In this document: positions 1 through 9,548 of the stretch, piece by piece | How the letters are laid out: every line of letters begins with the position of its first letter | How positions within the stretch are numbered: the stretch's first letter is position 1 | DNA from: Nostoc linckia NIES-25 | GTDB lineage: Bacteria > Cyanobacteriota > Cyanobacteriia > Cyanobacteriales > Nostocaceae | Assembly (NCBI RefSeq): GCF_002368035.1 | Contig: NZ_AP018222.1 | Coordinates: 5,095,508 to 5,159,507, forward strand | Direction: 5' to 3' | Length of the DNA stretch: 64,000 nucleotides | Program-made: the position numbers and the translations under genes | The notes under the pieces: generated by a model | Told to the model about the DNA's origin: nothing | Seen by the model: the letters and a program-made list of their open reading frames with translations, nothing else | Database searches by the model: none

Positions 1-1
1 C

Positions 2-1087
2 CAAGCTCGTTTAGCACAACTACCAATTCAACAACAACCTCTGACTGTACTTACTCGCCAACAAGAAGAAGCAGCGGCATCTTTAAAGTTGTTGCAAAGC
101 AAACTCGAAGAAGCGCGGATTGCTGAAGCCCAATTAGTTGGCAATATCCGAATTATTGAAGAGGCTAAACCACCAACTTCTCCCAGTTTCCCCAAACCTG
201 CTTTGGTATTGGCAGTAGCTATTGTGGTGGGAAGTGTCTGTGCTGTTGGTGTGGTATTGCTTTTAGAAGCCACCGATAACACCATACACGATACTTCCGA
301 AGCCGAAGAAATACTGACAAAAATTCCCATGTTGGGAACATTACCATCTCTGCCTACCAGAGCGCTCAACCTGGAAGCAGCACAAGGATTTTTAGACGAT
401 ATTGCTTTGGTCGAACCTTATCGGATGTTGCTCAAGACGTTAGAGTTTCGCAGTTCTAAAAAATTGCGGAGCATTGTAATTAGTAGTACTAAATCTGGGG
501 AAGGGAAATCATTAGTTGTCTCCCACTTAGCGGCTGTTTGTGCGATGTTATCTCGACGAACCTTGATTATAGATGCCGACTTACATCGTCCTATGCAGCA
601 CAAGCTATTTAACTTACCAGCCAAACCCGGACTTAGCGATGCGATCGCCGAACAGCGATCGCTATTAGATGTCGTGCAAATTGGAGATATTGAAAACCTT
701 TCGCTGCTGACTTCTGGCGAATCACACCCAAGACCCTCACAGCTACTAGAGTCTGAGGGGATGAAGTCGTTGATCGCAGATGCTACAGAAAATTATGATT
801 TTGTAATTATAGATACCCCACCCCTTAGTGTCAGCGCTGATGCAGCTACCTTGGGTCGCTATACCAATGGCATTGTCATGATTACGCGCCCAAGTTTTAC
901 TCTCAAAGATTTCCTGAAAAAAGCAGTATCAGAACTCACACAAAATCGAATACCAATTCTCGGAGTAGTAGTCAATGGGATGGCAGTTCAAACTGAAAAG
1001 TCTTACCGCTATTTATCGCGTCCTGTGATAGATTTAACTCCTCCAAAGGATATCGTCAAATCTGCAAACGGTTCGAGGTCGAAGTGA
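2..1087 (+). CDS. Exopolysaccharide tyrosine autokinase (Wzc/BY-kinase type), C-terminal part
   Basis: The reading frame is open to the left edge, so the N-terminal chain-length-determinant (Wzz) part is outside the window. What remains is the end of a periplasmic coiled coil (rich in Q, E, A), one membrane segment (ALVLAVAIVVGSVCAVGVVL) and a cytoplasmic BY-kinase domain. The kinase shows Walker A (STKSGEGKS), Walker A' (TLIIDADLHRP) and Walker B (FVIIDTPP). The C-terminal tyrosine cluster is short (SYRYLSR). In this family the kinase and its autophosphorylation control the length and export of surface polysaccharide. The next genes (ligase/polymerase, glycosyltransferase, flippase) fit this role. 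The kinase assignment is firm; the polymer is unknown. Confidence 0.9.
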   Translation, partial: QARLAQLPIQQQPLTVLTRQQEEAAASLKLLQSKLEEARIAEAQLVGNIRIIEEAKPPTSPSFPKPALVLAVAIVVGSVCAVGVVLLLEATDNTIHDTSEAEEILTKIPMLGTLPSLPTRALNLEAAQGFLDDIALVEPYRMLLKTLEFRSSKKLRSIVISSTKSGEGKSLVVSHLAAVCAMLSRRTLIIDADLHRPMQHKLFNLPAKPGLSDAIAEQRSLLDVVQIGDIENLSLLTSGESHPRPSQLLESEGMKSLIADATENYDFVIIDTPPLSVSADAATLGRYTNGIVMITRPSFTLKDFLKKAVSELTQNRIPILGVVVNGMAVQTEKSYRYLSRPVIDLTPPKDIVKSANGSRSK

Positions 1088-1223
1088 TGATATGCAATAG
1101 GAGTCAGAATGGGCTACGCCCCGCTGCGCTAACAGAATCCAGAATTCAGAAGTAAATCGGCTGTAGGGGCGTACAGGTGTGCGCTCTTACCTATATATCT
1201 GTATCAGCTATTTCGTGAAATTT

Positions 1224-2636
1224 ATGAAGATGTTGACCAGTCAAGGCTCCTGGATACTGAAGATTGGGGTGGCAGGTGTGGGAGTTGGATTACTCACAGC
1301 ATTTATGCCTGTTTATTTGGGGTTGATGGTGGGCGCAATAGCAGTAGTTTTCTTGTTCTTTGCCAGCTTCGAGCAAACTGTACTCGGATTATTAATCTTA
1401 CGTAGTGCCCTCGATCCTTTTTCTGCTCGACAAATCCCCCCTCTATTCGCCATTGGTGTGGATGTCCTAACTTTACTTTATGTGGCAGTCACATTACTAA
1501 CTGGTCGGATAGTACGTACTGATAAATTTTGGTGGTTTTTTACAGGTTGGGTAGCTCTCCAAGGCTTAGGAGTCATACTCATACCTTTGGGAGAACAGGA
1601 GTTAAATGCTGGCGCTTTCCTAGACAGCATCCGCGAGTGGGTGCGTCTTTTTTCTTGGCTAATGGTGTACTTGCTAGTAATGCAACTGCAAGACCGACTG
1701 CATCCACAAAAGATTATTTCTGCATTATTTTTTGCTCTCATCTTACCCTTGACGGCAGCAACTATGCAGATGCTTGTTCCCGTTTCGATGCTACCAGGCG
1801 TACTCCAAGCTACCAAAGACCCAATCTCTGGAGAGATTTCTCGAATTAATGGCACACTTGGTCTGGCTAATACCTTTGCAACTTTTTTATTGCTGTTCAT
1901 TGGTTTGACTTATTGGAAACTTAATCAGTCCCAGCAACGTTGGCCTTGGCTAATATTGCTTGTTGTACTCGGCTTTTTCTATGTGAGTACTAAAACTTTG
2001 TTTAGCTTAATAATGCTGGGTATTCTGATTTTGGTTTTGATTGCACCAAGATTGAGTTTGATTAATCTGATTGGTGGAGTAATTTTATTTGTAGTAGTTA
2101 TAGGCTTATTTGGCAGCACTGAATTTGGACAACAACGCCTCGCCTCTTTAACTCAAACACCGTTGTTAAATCCAGATTTAGATATATCGCGGGCAATTTT
2201 GTTGTCGCACGGAGACGGTAATAGTTTTAACTGGCGGCTTGCTCAGTGGTCTTTACTCATACAGGCTTGGGAGCAGTCGCCTATTTTAGGTTATGGTCTA
2301 GCAACTAGCCGCTATTTAACTGTTTACAATAATTACGCTCACAATGATTATGTCCGAGCTTTAGTAGAAGGCGGAATCTTTGGGCTTTTAGCTTTTTTAT
2401 TCTTTCTTGGTATCGAAGCTACGCATTTAATTCAGTTAGTTCGGCGCACTTCTTCTACTAAAGCTCAGCAAGATTTGTGTCGGGTTTTGTTAGCTATTTT
2501 TGCAGCCGCAGCTGTCGGTATGATTACTGAGAATATTTGGAGCCACACAACCTTCTTTTTCTATTGGTGGACTTTGTTTGCTGTTGCTACTTGGAATTGG
2601 GATCGGCCAAATTTGAATTTGAGGAGTGGGGAGTAG
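1224..2636 (+). CDS. O-antigen ligase / Wzy-type polymerase family membrane protein
   Basis: A hydrophobic protein of about 470 residues with around ten to twelve membrane segments and a large loop in the C-terminal half containing NNYAHNDYVRALVEGGIFGL, the signature of the O-antigen ligase (WaaL/Wzy_C) family. Such enzymes ligate or polymerise undecaprenyl-linked glycans at the outer face of the plasma membrane. An upstream GTG (1179) extends the frame, but that stretch comes from an intergenic repeat, so I prefer the ATG at 1224; no strong ribosome site marks either. It lies between a tyrosine autokinase and a glycosyltransferase in the same direction. Ligase and polymerase roles cannot be separated from sequence. 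Confidence 0.85.
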   Translation: MKMLTSQGSWILKIGVAGVGVGLLTAFMPVYLGLMVGAIAVVFLFFASFEQTVLGLLILRSALDPFSARQIPPLFAIGVDVLTLLYVAVTLLTGRIVRTDKFWWFFTGWVALQGLGVILIPLGEQELNAGAFLDSIREWVRLFSWLMVYLLVMQLQDRLHPQKIISALFFALILPLTAATMQMLVPVSMLPGVLQATKDPISGEISRINGTLGLANTFATFLLLFIGLTYWKLNQSQQRWPWLILLVVLGFFYVSTKTLFSLIMLGILILVLIAPRLSLINLIGGVILFVVVIGLFGSTEFGQQRLASLTQTPLLNPDLDISRAILLSHGDGNSFNWRLAQWSLLIQAWEQSPILGYGLATSRYLTVYNNYAHNDYVRALVEGGIFGLLAFLFFLGIEATHLIQLVRRTSSTKAQQDLCRVLLAIFAAAAVGMITENIWSHTTFFFYWWTLFAVATWNWDRPNLNLRSGE

Positions 2637-2665
2637 GGACAACTGTGTATTTAAATAAATTTCTT

Positions 2666-3859
2666 ATGATTCAGCGCTCGATTGATACTGATAATCACGC
2701 TCAGATGACAGCACGACATGAACGATCCTATCGAGTGGTTTTAGTGCATCCGAGTGCGGGAGTTAACTGGAGTGGTGGCTCGGAGATTTTTGCTATAGAA
2801 CTTGCCTCGCGCCTCAGTACGTACTTTGATGTGGAATTATTAGCAGGCGATCGCTGTAGTCAGTTTTACTATCCAGCTGGTGGTATTGACCGCACAAAAG
2901 CACGTGAAATTCTGAATAATTTAGCGATCGCTTCCCTACTGAAACGTTTTTTCACCCATTCCGATATCGCGATCGAACACTTGACAAGCTTTCTTCCTTG
3001 TGCATTCAGGCTACTCACACACCCTGCCGACCTAATTTTTCCCTGCAATGATTACGGAGGTTTAGCAATGGCAGCTTTTGTCCGTGCCCTGATTGGTACG
3101 CCGATTATTTATACCGAACATACTGGGTTGTTAGCCCAAGGGCGATCGCTTGCACGTAATTTGCGATTTCGTCCCGATCGTCTGGTAGTTTTTTCGGAAG
3201 CTATGGCTAATTTTGTGCAAACTTTACGACCTTCTCAACCTACTACCATTATTCCTAACGGTGTAGATACAAACCGGTTTACACCACAAGGAGAACATAT
3301 AGACTTGGGTTTAAACAAACCTTTAGTTTTGTGTGTAGCTTCTCTCAATCGTCACAGTCACAAACGAGTTGAACTTGCAATCAAAGCTGTAGCTTCGTTA
3401 CCAAAAGTTAGTCTTCTCATTTGTGGAGACGGCATAGATCGAGCATACTTTCAATCCTTAGGCGATCGCTTGTTGGGAAGCGATCGCTTTGCCATCAAAA
3501 TCTTTCCCAGTAATCAAATGCCCAAAGTTTATCGAAGTGTGAATGCATTCACTTTACCTTCGATTAATGAACCATGTGCGCTTTCTTATTTGGAAGCAAT
3601 GGCTAGTGGTTTACCAATAGTTACCACAGACGATGAAATGCGTCGCTATATGATTGGAGATGCTGGAATTCTGTGCGATGTCACAGATATAGATAATTAT
3701 GCTGCTGGTATTGCCAAAGTTTTGAGCGGAGATTGGGTTCAAAAAGCACTTAGAAATGCTTCACGTTTTAGCTGGGATACTATTGCATTATCCTACCGCA
3801 ATGTGATTTTGCAAACGATTCTTAAACCAGAAAAAATTTACTCCGAAAATATTAATTAA
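2666..3859 (+). CDS. GT4-family glycosyltransferase
   Basis: About 397 residues with the two-Rossmann GT-B layout. The N-terminal half starts with a beta strand and the glycine-rich acceptor loop (VVLVHPSAGVNWSGGSEIFA). The C-terminal half has the sugar-nucleotide domain with HSHKRVELAIKA and the E-x7-E retaining motif region (EPCALSYLEAMASGLPIVTT). The open frame runs back to 2537 over the end of the previous gene; the ATG at 2666 removes the overlap and keeps the whole fold, with a later ATG at 2705 as alternative. Probable role: adding a sugar to a lipid-linked repeat unit of the exopolysaccharide whose ligase and flippase genes flank it. Donor and acceptor are unknown. Confidence 0.88.
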   Translation: MIQRSIDTDNHAQMTARHERSYRVVLVHPSAGVNWSGGSEIFAIELASRLSTYFDVELLAGDRCSQFYYPAGGIDRTKAREILNNLAIASLLKRFFTHSDIAIEHLTSFLPCAFRLLTHPADLIFPCNDYGGLAMAAFVRALIGTPIIYTEHTGLLAQGRSLARNLRFRPDRLVVFSEAMANFVQTLRPSQPTTIIPNGVDTNRFTPQGEHIDLGLNKPLVLCVASLNRHSHKRVELAIKAVASLPKVSLLICGDGIDRAYFQSLGDRLLGSDRFAIKIFPSNQMPKVYRSVNAFTLPSINEPCALSYLEAMASGLPIVTTDDEMRRYMIGDAGILCDVTDIDNYAAGIAKVLSGDWVQKALRNASRFSWDTIALSYRNVILQTILKPEKIYSENIN

Positions 3860-3894
3860 AAGAGAATTCAGAATTCATATTTCAGATTTCATAA

Positions 3895-3988
3895 CTAATA
3901 ACTCCTAACTCCTAACTCCTCACTCCTAACTCCTAACTCATCAATCCTAACTCCCCAATCCTAACTCCCCAATCCTAACTCCCCAATT
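3895..3988. repeat. Short tandem heptamer repeats (TAACTCC type)
   Basis: About a dozen units of the heptamer TAACTCC and variants (TCACTCC, CCAATCC) run head to tail and end three bases before the ATG of the flippase gene. These are the short tandemly repeated repeats common in Nostoc-type genomes. No spacer structure is present, so this is not a CRISPR array. It occupies the place where the flippase ribosome site would be. Confidence 0.85.
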
Positions 3989-3991
3989 ATT

Positions 3992-5557
3992 ATGTCAATT
4001 TCTCGACGAATTGCTTTTGCAGTGAGTGTTTCTTGGCTAAGTCGGGTGTCGATAATTTGTTCAGGCTTAGTTTTGACTCCAACTCTTTTTCGATTTATGG
4101 GAAAAGAGGAATTAGGATTGTGGTATTTACTAGGTAATAGCCAATCTTTTTTATGGTTATTGTCTTTAGGAATTACCCCAACTCTGACGCGGCATATAGC
4201 TTTAGCAAAAGGAAAAAGCGGCTTCGATCCAGAAGTAGAATTAACAGATGAGACTCAGCAACATATTGGAGATTTAGTAGTTACTGGCCGGTTAATTTTA
4301 CAATGGTTAGCAGTAGCTGTTTTCTTGATAGCGTGGGTTTTGGGTTACGGTTTAATCAGCCAAATTGAGTTACATGAAGTTTCTCAAGAACAAGTACTTT
4401 GGGCTTGGACATTGATGTGTGCTGGTTACGCGATCGCAGTTTGGTTATCTTACTTTGACTGCTTACTGGCGGGTATGGGATATGTTGGTTGGGATGGTTT
4501 AATTGCGGTCTTAACTTATTTTTTAATTATATTCAGCAACATGATTGCAGTTATGTTGGGAGGTGGATTATTAGCCTTGGCGACAATCTCTGTAGTTGCT
4601 GGTTTAATGCAGCGGTTGATATTTATCACAATTATTCGCTGGCGTTTTCCGAATTTATTGCTTTTTCAGGGCAATTGGAATATTCAATATGCTAAGGCAC
4701 TATTTAAGCCTTCTTTATATTGGTGGTTAACTGATTTAGGAGCGTTTCTAATTTTACGCACCGATACTTATTTTATTGCTCTATTTAAGGGTTCTCAATA
4801 TATTCCTAGTTATCAAGCTACCTATAATTTGATATCTAATATTTCTCAAGCTGGGATTGCTTTTGCAGGTTCTTCGGCAGTTTTTATTAGCCAAGCATGG
4901 CAAGCCGGGAATTTAGCAGATATTCACCGAATGACTTTACGCAATGCACGCATAGGATTGTCCATCGTGGCTGCGGGAGTTGCATTTTTGATTGTGGCAG
5001 GTGGAGATTTTATCAAATTGTGGTTGGGTAAGGGTAACTTTGTTGGTCTTGATGTCTTGTTGATTTTTTGTATTATCGTAACTCTAGAAACCCAACATGT
5101 AATTTTAATCACGAGTTCGCGAGCCACAGAGGATGAAAAGTATGCTCCTTGGTCTTTAACCTCAGGTGTTCTGAACTTAATATTTACATGGGTTTTGATT
5201 AAACCATTGGGGTTACTTGGGGTAGCAATGGCAACAATGTTCGCGCAGATACTAACAAACAATTGGTATGGAGTCTACAGACCAATGGTGCGTTTGCATC
5301 TCAACTTTGGCATTTATTTACGTCAGGTAGTTGGTTTATGGGCTACTGTCCTGGTATGCTGTTTGGGCCTGTCTTGGCTAGGGAAGAAAAGTCTGTTTCT
5401 GTTAGGAATAACTTCAGAATGGATTGTAATTGTAACTACCGCAGTAATTTGTGGCGTTGTTTTATCAACTTCACTATGGATGAGTATTTTAGAAGACTAT
5501 CATCGTAAAAGTATTCAGGGAAAGCTAAAAGCTTGGCTGAAGCTGTCTGAGTTTTAA
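3992..5557 (+). CDS. Oligosaccharide flippase, Wzx/MATE-like
   Basis: 521 residues with about twelve to fourteen hydrophobic segments spread along the whole length. The N-terminus (SWLSRVSIICSGLVLTPTLFRFMGKEELGLWYLL) matches the polysaccharide biosynthesis/flippase family (Wzx, MOP superfamily), including the charged residues in the first loops. Such proteins move lipid-linked repeat units across the plasma membrane. It is the last gene of the rightward exopolysaccharide group, with a 130-bp gap before it filled by heptamer repeats. The start is the only in-frame ATG before the first membrane segment. Specific substrate unknown. Confidence 0.87.
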   Translation: MSISRRIAFAVSVSWLSRVSIICSGLVLTPTLFRFMGKEELGLWYLLGNSQSFLWLLSLGITPTLTRHIALAKGKSGFDPEVELTDETQQHIGDLVVTGRLILQWLAVAVFLIAWVLGYGLISQIELHEVSQEQVLWAWTLMCAGYAIAVWLSYFDCLLAGMGYVGWDGLIAVLTYFLIIFSNMIAVMLGGGLLALATISVVAGLMQRLIFITIIRWRFPNLLLFQGNWNIQYAKALFKPSLYWWLTDLGAFLILRTDTYFIALFKGSQYIPSYQATYNLISNISQAGIAFAGSSAVFISQAWQAGNLADIHRMTLRNARIGLSIVAAGVAFLIVAGGDFIKLWLGKGNFVGLDVLLIFCIIVTLETQHVILITSSRATEDEKYAPWSLTSGVLNLIFTWVLIKPLGLLGVAMATMFAQILTNNWYGVYRPMVRLHLNFGIYLRQVVGLWATVLVCCLGLSWLGKKSLFLLGITSEWIVIVTTAVICGVVLSTSLWMSILEDYHRKSIQGKLKAWLKLSEF

Positions 5558-5932
5558 AAGCATGAAATCCTAGACTGTAATAGTACTGCGGTCATCTGTC
5601 GCGGGTAGTAAATATAGTTACTAAGTCTTGCGATCGCTGTTGAATTTATATAGATAGATATTTATATTTTTATAAAAAATAGTTAAGAAAAGATAAAATC
5701 ATCTGAGAGATGGATAAGTAGTTGTAGTTTTATAAAGTATAATTAAGAAAAAGATAAACAAATCTAAGCAGTAATATAGGCTAAATTTGCCTCGAACAGT
5801 ATCCGAAAAGGATAAGGTTCCGATCGCTTTAGATAAAAGACTATCCCTATCCTGTACGTGCAGTTAACTTGCACTTCAGGAAAGAAGCCAACAAAAGTGT
5901 AAATTTCAACAGTTGAAGAGGCAAACAAAGCC
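5558..5932. other. Intergenic region upstream of the UbiB gene
   Basis: No coding sequence is evident in these 375 bp. It is AT-rich and holds two imperfect copies of a roughly 38-bp unit (5667-5704 and 5727-5765; core TTTTATAAA...TTAAGAAAAGATAAA), about 60 bp apart, and a short inverted repeat around 5858-5880 (GTGCAGTTAACTTGCAC). Promoter elements for the downstream UbiB gene presumably lie here but I cannot place them. Confidence 0.5.
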
Positions 5933-7681
5933 GTGGGTCAGTATCAACCTGCTCAGCAAAAAGGCTACAATCCAGAAGCGATCGCTCGCTACTACCGTTA
6001 CCGTCCCTGGGTAGCTTGGGGGCGATTGCTGAGAATTCTCTGGTCTTTTGCAGGATTTATACTTAGTATAAAGTTGGACGAATGGCGAGATAAAGTCGAG
6101 CAGAACAAGGTAAAGCGAGCTATCCAGCTGCGAAAACTGCTCACACGTCTGGGGCCGACTTTTATTAAAGTTGGTCAAGCACTTTCCACTAGACCAGACC
6201 TGATACGCAAAGATTTTTTAGAAGAACTGGTGAAGTTACAAGACCAGTTACCACCATTCGATAATGCGATCGCTTACCAAATTATCGAAACCGAACTCAA
6301 CCGCCCGATTCACGAAAGTTTTAGCGAACTGTCAGCGGCGCCTGTAGCTGCGGCTAGTTTGGGTCAAGTATATCGCGGTCGTTTGATTACTGGGGAAGAA
6401 GTCGCAGTCAAAGTGCAACGCCCCAACTTACGGCCGATTCTCACACGCGACTTATATTTGATGCGCTGGGCTGCGGGTTGGCTGGCTCCTTGGTTACCTC
6501 TGAATCTCGGTCACGACTTGACTTTAATTGTGGACGAGTTTGGCACCAAGTTATTTGAAGAAATTGACTATATTAATGAAGGTCGCAACGCCGAAAAATT
6601 TGCCAGCAACTTCCACAACGACCCGCAGGTAAAAGTTCCCAGCATTTTCTGGCGTTACACCAATACCCACGTTTTAACCCTGGAATGGATTAACGGCTTC
6701 AAGCTAACAGACACCCAACGCATCCGGGAAGCAGGTTTAGACCCAGAAGCCATTATTCAAATTGGCGTGACCTCAGGTTTGCAGCAGTTGTTAGAACACG
6801 GCTTCTTCCATGCAGACCCCCATCCAGGTAACTTGTTTGCAATGCCCGATGGCCGTATGGCTTACATAGACTTTGGCATGATGGATCAGTTGGAAGAAAC
6901 CACCAAAGAAACACTAGTAGACGCGCTAGTGCATTTGGTGAATAAAGACTACACTGATTTAGCCGAAGACTTTGTAAAATTGGGCTTTCTGACGCCAGAC
7001 ACAAATATTTGCCCAATCGTACCTGCATTAGAAGCGGTGTTGGGAAACGCCATCGGTAAAAACGTCGGCGATTTTAACTTCAAAACCATCACCGATGAAT
7101 TTTCGGAACTGATGTATGAATATCCTTTCCGAGTTCCGGCGAAGTTTGCTTTGATTATTCGTTCCCTGGTGACTCAAGAAGGTATTGCCTTGAGCCTCAA
7201 CCCGAATTTTAAAATTGTTGAGGTGGGTTATCCATACATAGCACGGCGATTGTTGACGGGAGAATCGCCAGGATTACGGCGACGACTATTGAACGTGCTA
7301 TTTAAAGATGGTAAATTCCAGTGGCAGCGGTTAGAAAATTTAATTGAAATCGCTCGTACCGATGGCAACTTTGATGTTGTACCCACAGCCCAAATGGGAT
7401 TTCAATATTTGATGTCCGAAGAAGGCAAATATCTCCGGCGACAGTTGGTTATTGCTCTCACCGAAGATGACCGCCTGCACACCGAAGAAGTCCAACGCCT
7501 GTGGAACCTGGTTAAAGACGACTTAAAACCGAATCGTATATTTAATGTAGCGATCGGAATTTTAACAGAATTATCCAGAGAAGGTGCAGCTGCGATTTTA
7601 CCGAAAGCTACATTCCTTGGTTCTTTTGTTGGAAACCAGTCAGTTCAGAATTCAGGAGTCAGAATTCAGAATTCAGAGTGA
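5933..7681 (+). CDS. UbiB/ABC1 (AarF) family atypical protein kinase
   Basis: 582 residues of the ADCK/UbiB family. Diagnostic features in order: KxGQ motif (KVGQALSTRPD), the alanine-rich nucleotide loop replacing the glycine loop (AAASLGQVY), the VAIK-like lysine (VAVKVQRP), the catalytic region HADPHPGNLF and the metal-binding IDFGMM. Family members act in quinone (plastoquinone/tocopherol) metabolism and membrane lipid homeostasis; cyanobacteria carry several. The start is a GTG, chosen because MGQYQPAQQKGYNPEAIARY is the usual N-terminus of cyanobacterial members; a purine-rich stretch (GAAGAGG) lies upstream. The last residues come from a repeat-like stretch (AATTCAGGAGTCAGAATTCA), suggesting the original C-terminus has been altered. 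Confidence 0.9.
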   Translation: MGQYQPAQQKGYNPEAIARYYRYRPWVAWGRLLRILWSFAGFILSIKLDEWRDKVEQNKVKRAIQLRKLLTRLGPTFIKVGQALSTRPDLIRKDFLEELVKLQDQLPPFDNAIAYQIIETELNRPIHESFSELSAAPVAAASLGQVYRGRLITGEEVAVKVQRPNLRPILTRDLYLMRWAAGWLAPWLPLNLGHDLTLIVDEFGTKLFEEIDYINEGRNAEKFASNFHNDPQVKVPSIFWRYTNTHVLTLEWINGFKLTDTQRIREAGLDPEAIIQIGVTSGLQQLLEHGFFHADPHPGNLFAMPDGRMAYIDFGMMDQLEETTKETLVDALVHLVNKDYTDLAEDFVKLGFLTPDTNICPIVPALEAVLGNAIGKNVGDFNFKTITDEFSELMYEYPFRVPAKFALIIRSLVTQEGIALSLNPNFKIVEVGYPYIARRLLTGESPGLRRRLLNVLFKDGKFQWQRLENLIEIARTDGNFDVVPTAQMGFQYLMSEEGKYLRRQLVIALTEDDRLHTEEVQRLWNLVKDDLKPNRIFNVAIGILTELSREGAAAILPKATFLGSFVGNQSVQNSGVRIQNSE

Positions 7682-7795
7682 ACTCTATATTATCACTCGC
7701 GGATGTAGCTTACTTCATCAGAGAATAACTGAGTTTGAGTCCCCCATTAATTGATTCTAATTTCTGAATTCTTCATTTTATAACCAGGAGTTTCC

Positions 7796-8170
7796 ATGTA
7801 CTATTTCCCCTTGCAACCACCTTATTTTCTGTTACTTGTAGGCTTTCTCGCAGCCTTAACATCTGGTATTGCATTATCTGGAACTTTGAAAGTAATTGTG
7901 CAGAAATGGCCAAGCGATCGCACAGAAAATACTAAGCCAAGCTCCTCATTAAAACAATTATTTGTGCCATTTCTCGGCATAACTGGTGGTGTTTGTTTAT
8001 TTATGTCTTCAGGCTTAGAAATATTTGGTTTTCCCTCCTTACTAGCTTTAGGAGTTGGTTTACCAATAAGTCTGCTAACTTGTTTATTAGTGTGGTTACA
8101 GTTAGGAAGTATGCTCACCTTTGTGCAAACCAAAGGAATGCAATCTCTAGATTTAGATACTGAGGGATGA
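7796..8170 (+). CDS. Small conserved-type membrane protein, function unknown
   Basis: 124 residues with three or four hydrophobic segments (LLLVGFLAALTSGIALSGTL, LFVPFLGITGGVCLFMSSGLEI, LLALGVGLPISLLTCLLVWLQLGSML) and a short polar loop between the first two. A good ribosome site (CAGGAG, about 6 nt before the ATG) supports translation from 7796. It lies about 115 bp after the UbiB gene on the same strand and could be co-transcribed. I do not recognise a family. Confidence 0.7.
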   Translation: MYYFPLQPPYFLLLVGFLAALTSGIALSGTLKVIVQKWPSDRTENTKPSSSLKQLFVPFLGITGGVCLFMSSGLEIFGFPSLLALGVGLPISLLTCLLVWLQLGSMLTFVQTKGMQSLDLDTEG

Positions 8171-8197
8171 TTTAGAAGGCTTAACTACAAATTAATT

Positions 8198-8274
8198 TGT
8201 AAGTAGAAGGCAGAAGGAAGAAGGCAGATAGCGCATAAGCCGTGTCCGCGAGCGTCGGGCAGAAGGAAAAAGGC
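8198..8274. repeat. AGAAGGC-type short tandem repeats
   Basis: Units of the heptamer AGAAGGC and variants flank a short GC-rich stretch (CGTGTCCGCGAGCGTCG) typical of cyanobacterial intergenic repeats. No coding content. A sister tract of the complementary type (CCTTCTG) occurs near 53940-53975. Confidence 0.65.
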
Positions 8275-8369
8275 TAATTCTATCTAGTTTCTAGAGATTG
8301 GCATTTTACATTTAATGATGTTTACCTACTTATTACCATGTCAGTAATTAGCCATCATCCTGAAAAATT

Positions 8370-8555
8370 ATGATATTTGCTGACACAAATGCCCAAGTGT
8401 CAACAATTCCGCCTTTATAAAATGGCGACAAGCTTACTCGTCCTGAATTTGAGCGACGCTATGAAGCAATGCCTACCTTTAAAAAGGCGGAATTGATTGA
8501 AGGAAGATTATCTACACCAGAGCATAAAAGTTTTGTGGAAAAAGTATCTATTTAG
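8370..8555 (+). pseudogene. Uma2-family (DUF820) endonuclease fragment, nonsense and truncation
   Basis: Reading from the ATG at 8370 gives MIFADTNAQVSTIPPL, a TAA at 8418-8420, then in the same frame NGDKLTRPEFERRYEAMP followed by TFKKAELIEG and an early stop at 8553. The part after the stop is the characteristic N-terminus of Uma2/DUF820 proteins (restriction-endonuclease-fold proteins of about 190 residues, very abundant in cyanobacteria). Only about 60 codons survive, with no catalytic core, so this is a remnant. Confidence 0.8.
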
Positions 8556-8574
8556 CAAATATTTTTCATAAACT

Positions 8575-9459
8575 ATGACTCAAGAAGATAAAGATTTTTG
8601 TTTTTGTACCTTAGCCTTGGGCGAGAGATATCGCTCTCATGCTTTCCTATTAGCTGAAGATATTGAAAAATATTCACCTGGAACCAAGCTGATAATTTTA
8701 ACGGATCAGCCACAGAAATTTAGTAAATATTCTCATGTTTTAGTTTTTCCCCACCAACAACAAAGCATTGGCTGTTACCACGATAAAAGATTTGTAATTG
8801 CCAAAGCATTATCGCTATTTCATACCTGCATTTTTGTTGATGTAGATCTGCGAATAGTAGATAAAGTAACACCAAATCTCAAATTTCTTCCTGGAATCAC
8901 AGCAAGAAGTTGTGCCAGTATTATCAAACATAATAAAATTTACGTTGATTCAGTCAATGACTTGTACAAGCCAAAAAGAATTAGAGATTTGGAAATTGTT
9001 AACAAGTTAGCACAAAAATTGGATTTGAATTTAGAAGATAATAATACCCAGTTTGTGATGGAAGTTTTATTTGCAGTCACAAGACAAGATGGGCGGGAAA
9101 TTGAATTTCTCAAGCACTGGGAAACCATTGCATATTATTGTGAGTTAAACGGTTTTACTTGTGCTGTAGGTTATGCAATAGGATTAGCTGCTGCTAAAGC
9201 AGGATTACCAGTTAGATGGGATGCTATGGAGGATATTGTTTATTTTAAAGATTGGGTAGAACGACAAAAAATTAAAAAAGGACAAGTAAATCCAGAAGCA
9301 AGTTTGATATATTTTCAACAGCATGAAGCAATTGAATACCCCAAGCGTTCGCTCGTCAAGAAGGTGGCACTTAGGCTAGATAGAACTATCGGCTATTACT
9401 ATCGTTCATTGCGCCTAAGACTTGCAACTTTGAGCAATTTTGATTTTTATTACAGATAA
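8575..9459 (+). CDS. Putative GT-A fold glycosyltransferase with DxD motif
   Basis: 294 residues. The N-terminal half resembles a nucleotide-sugar fold (FCTLALGERYRSHAFLLAEDI) and has a FVDVDLRI motif with aspartates at 89 and 91, the usual metal/nucleotide-sugar DxD position. No membrane segment or signal peptide. It faces the leftward glycosyltransferase operon that begins at 9549 (convergent). It is not clearly paralogous to the three tandem glycosyltransferases beyond the shared DxD layout. Donor and acceptor unknown. Confidence 0.65.
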   Translation: MTQEDKDFCFCTLALGERYRSHAFLLAEDIEKYSPGTKLIILTDQPQKFSKYSHVLVFPHQQQSIGCYHDKRFVIAKALSLFHTCIFVDVDLRIVDKVTPNLKFLPGITARSCASIIKHNKIYVDSVNDLYKPKRIRDLEIVNKLAQKLDLNLEDNNTQFVMEVLFAVTRQDGREIEFLKHWETIAYYCELNGFTCAVGYAIGLAAAKAGLPVRWDAMEDIVYFKDWVERQKIKKGQVNPEASLIYFQQHEAIEYPKRSLVKKVALRLDRTIGYYYRSLRLRLATLSNFDFYYR

Positions 9460-9548
9460 CAGTAGGGATGGTTGACTGTTGACTGGGAAATAGGGAGACA
9501 CAGGGGTGTGGGGAGAATCACTATTAATTCAACAGTCAACAATCTCTT

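Noticed and set aside
2537..2665. Longer N-terminus for the first GT4 gene
   Set aside because: It overlaps the 3' end of the ligase/polymerase gene in another frame and adds no fold element.
3895..3988. Repeated units that could suggest a CRISPR array
   Set aside because: The 7-bp units run head to tail with no spacers and vary in sequence; they are short tandem heptamers. The same goes for the tracts at 44420, 46802, 53940 and 56215.
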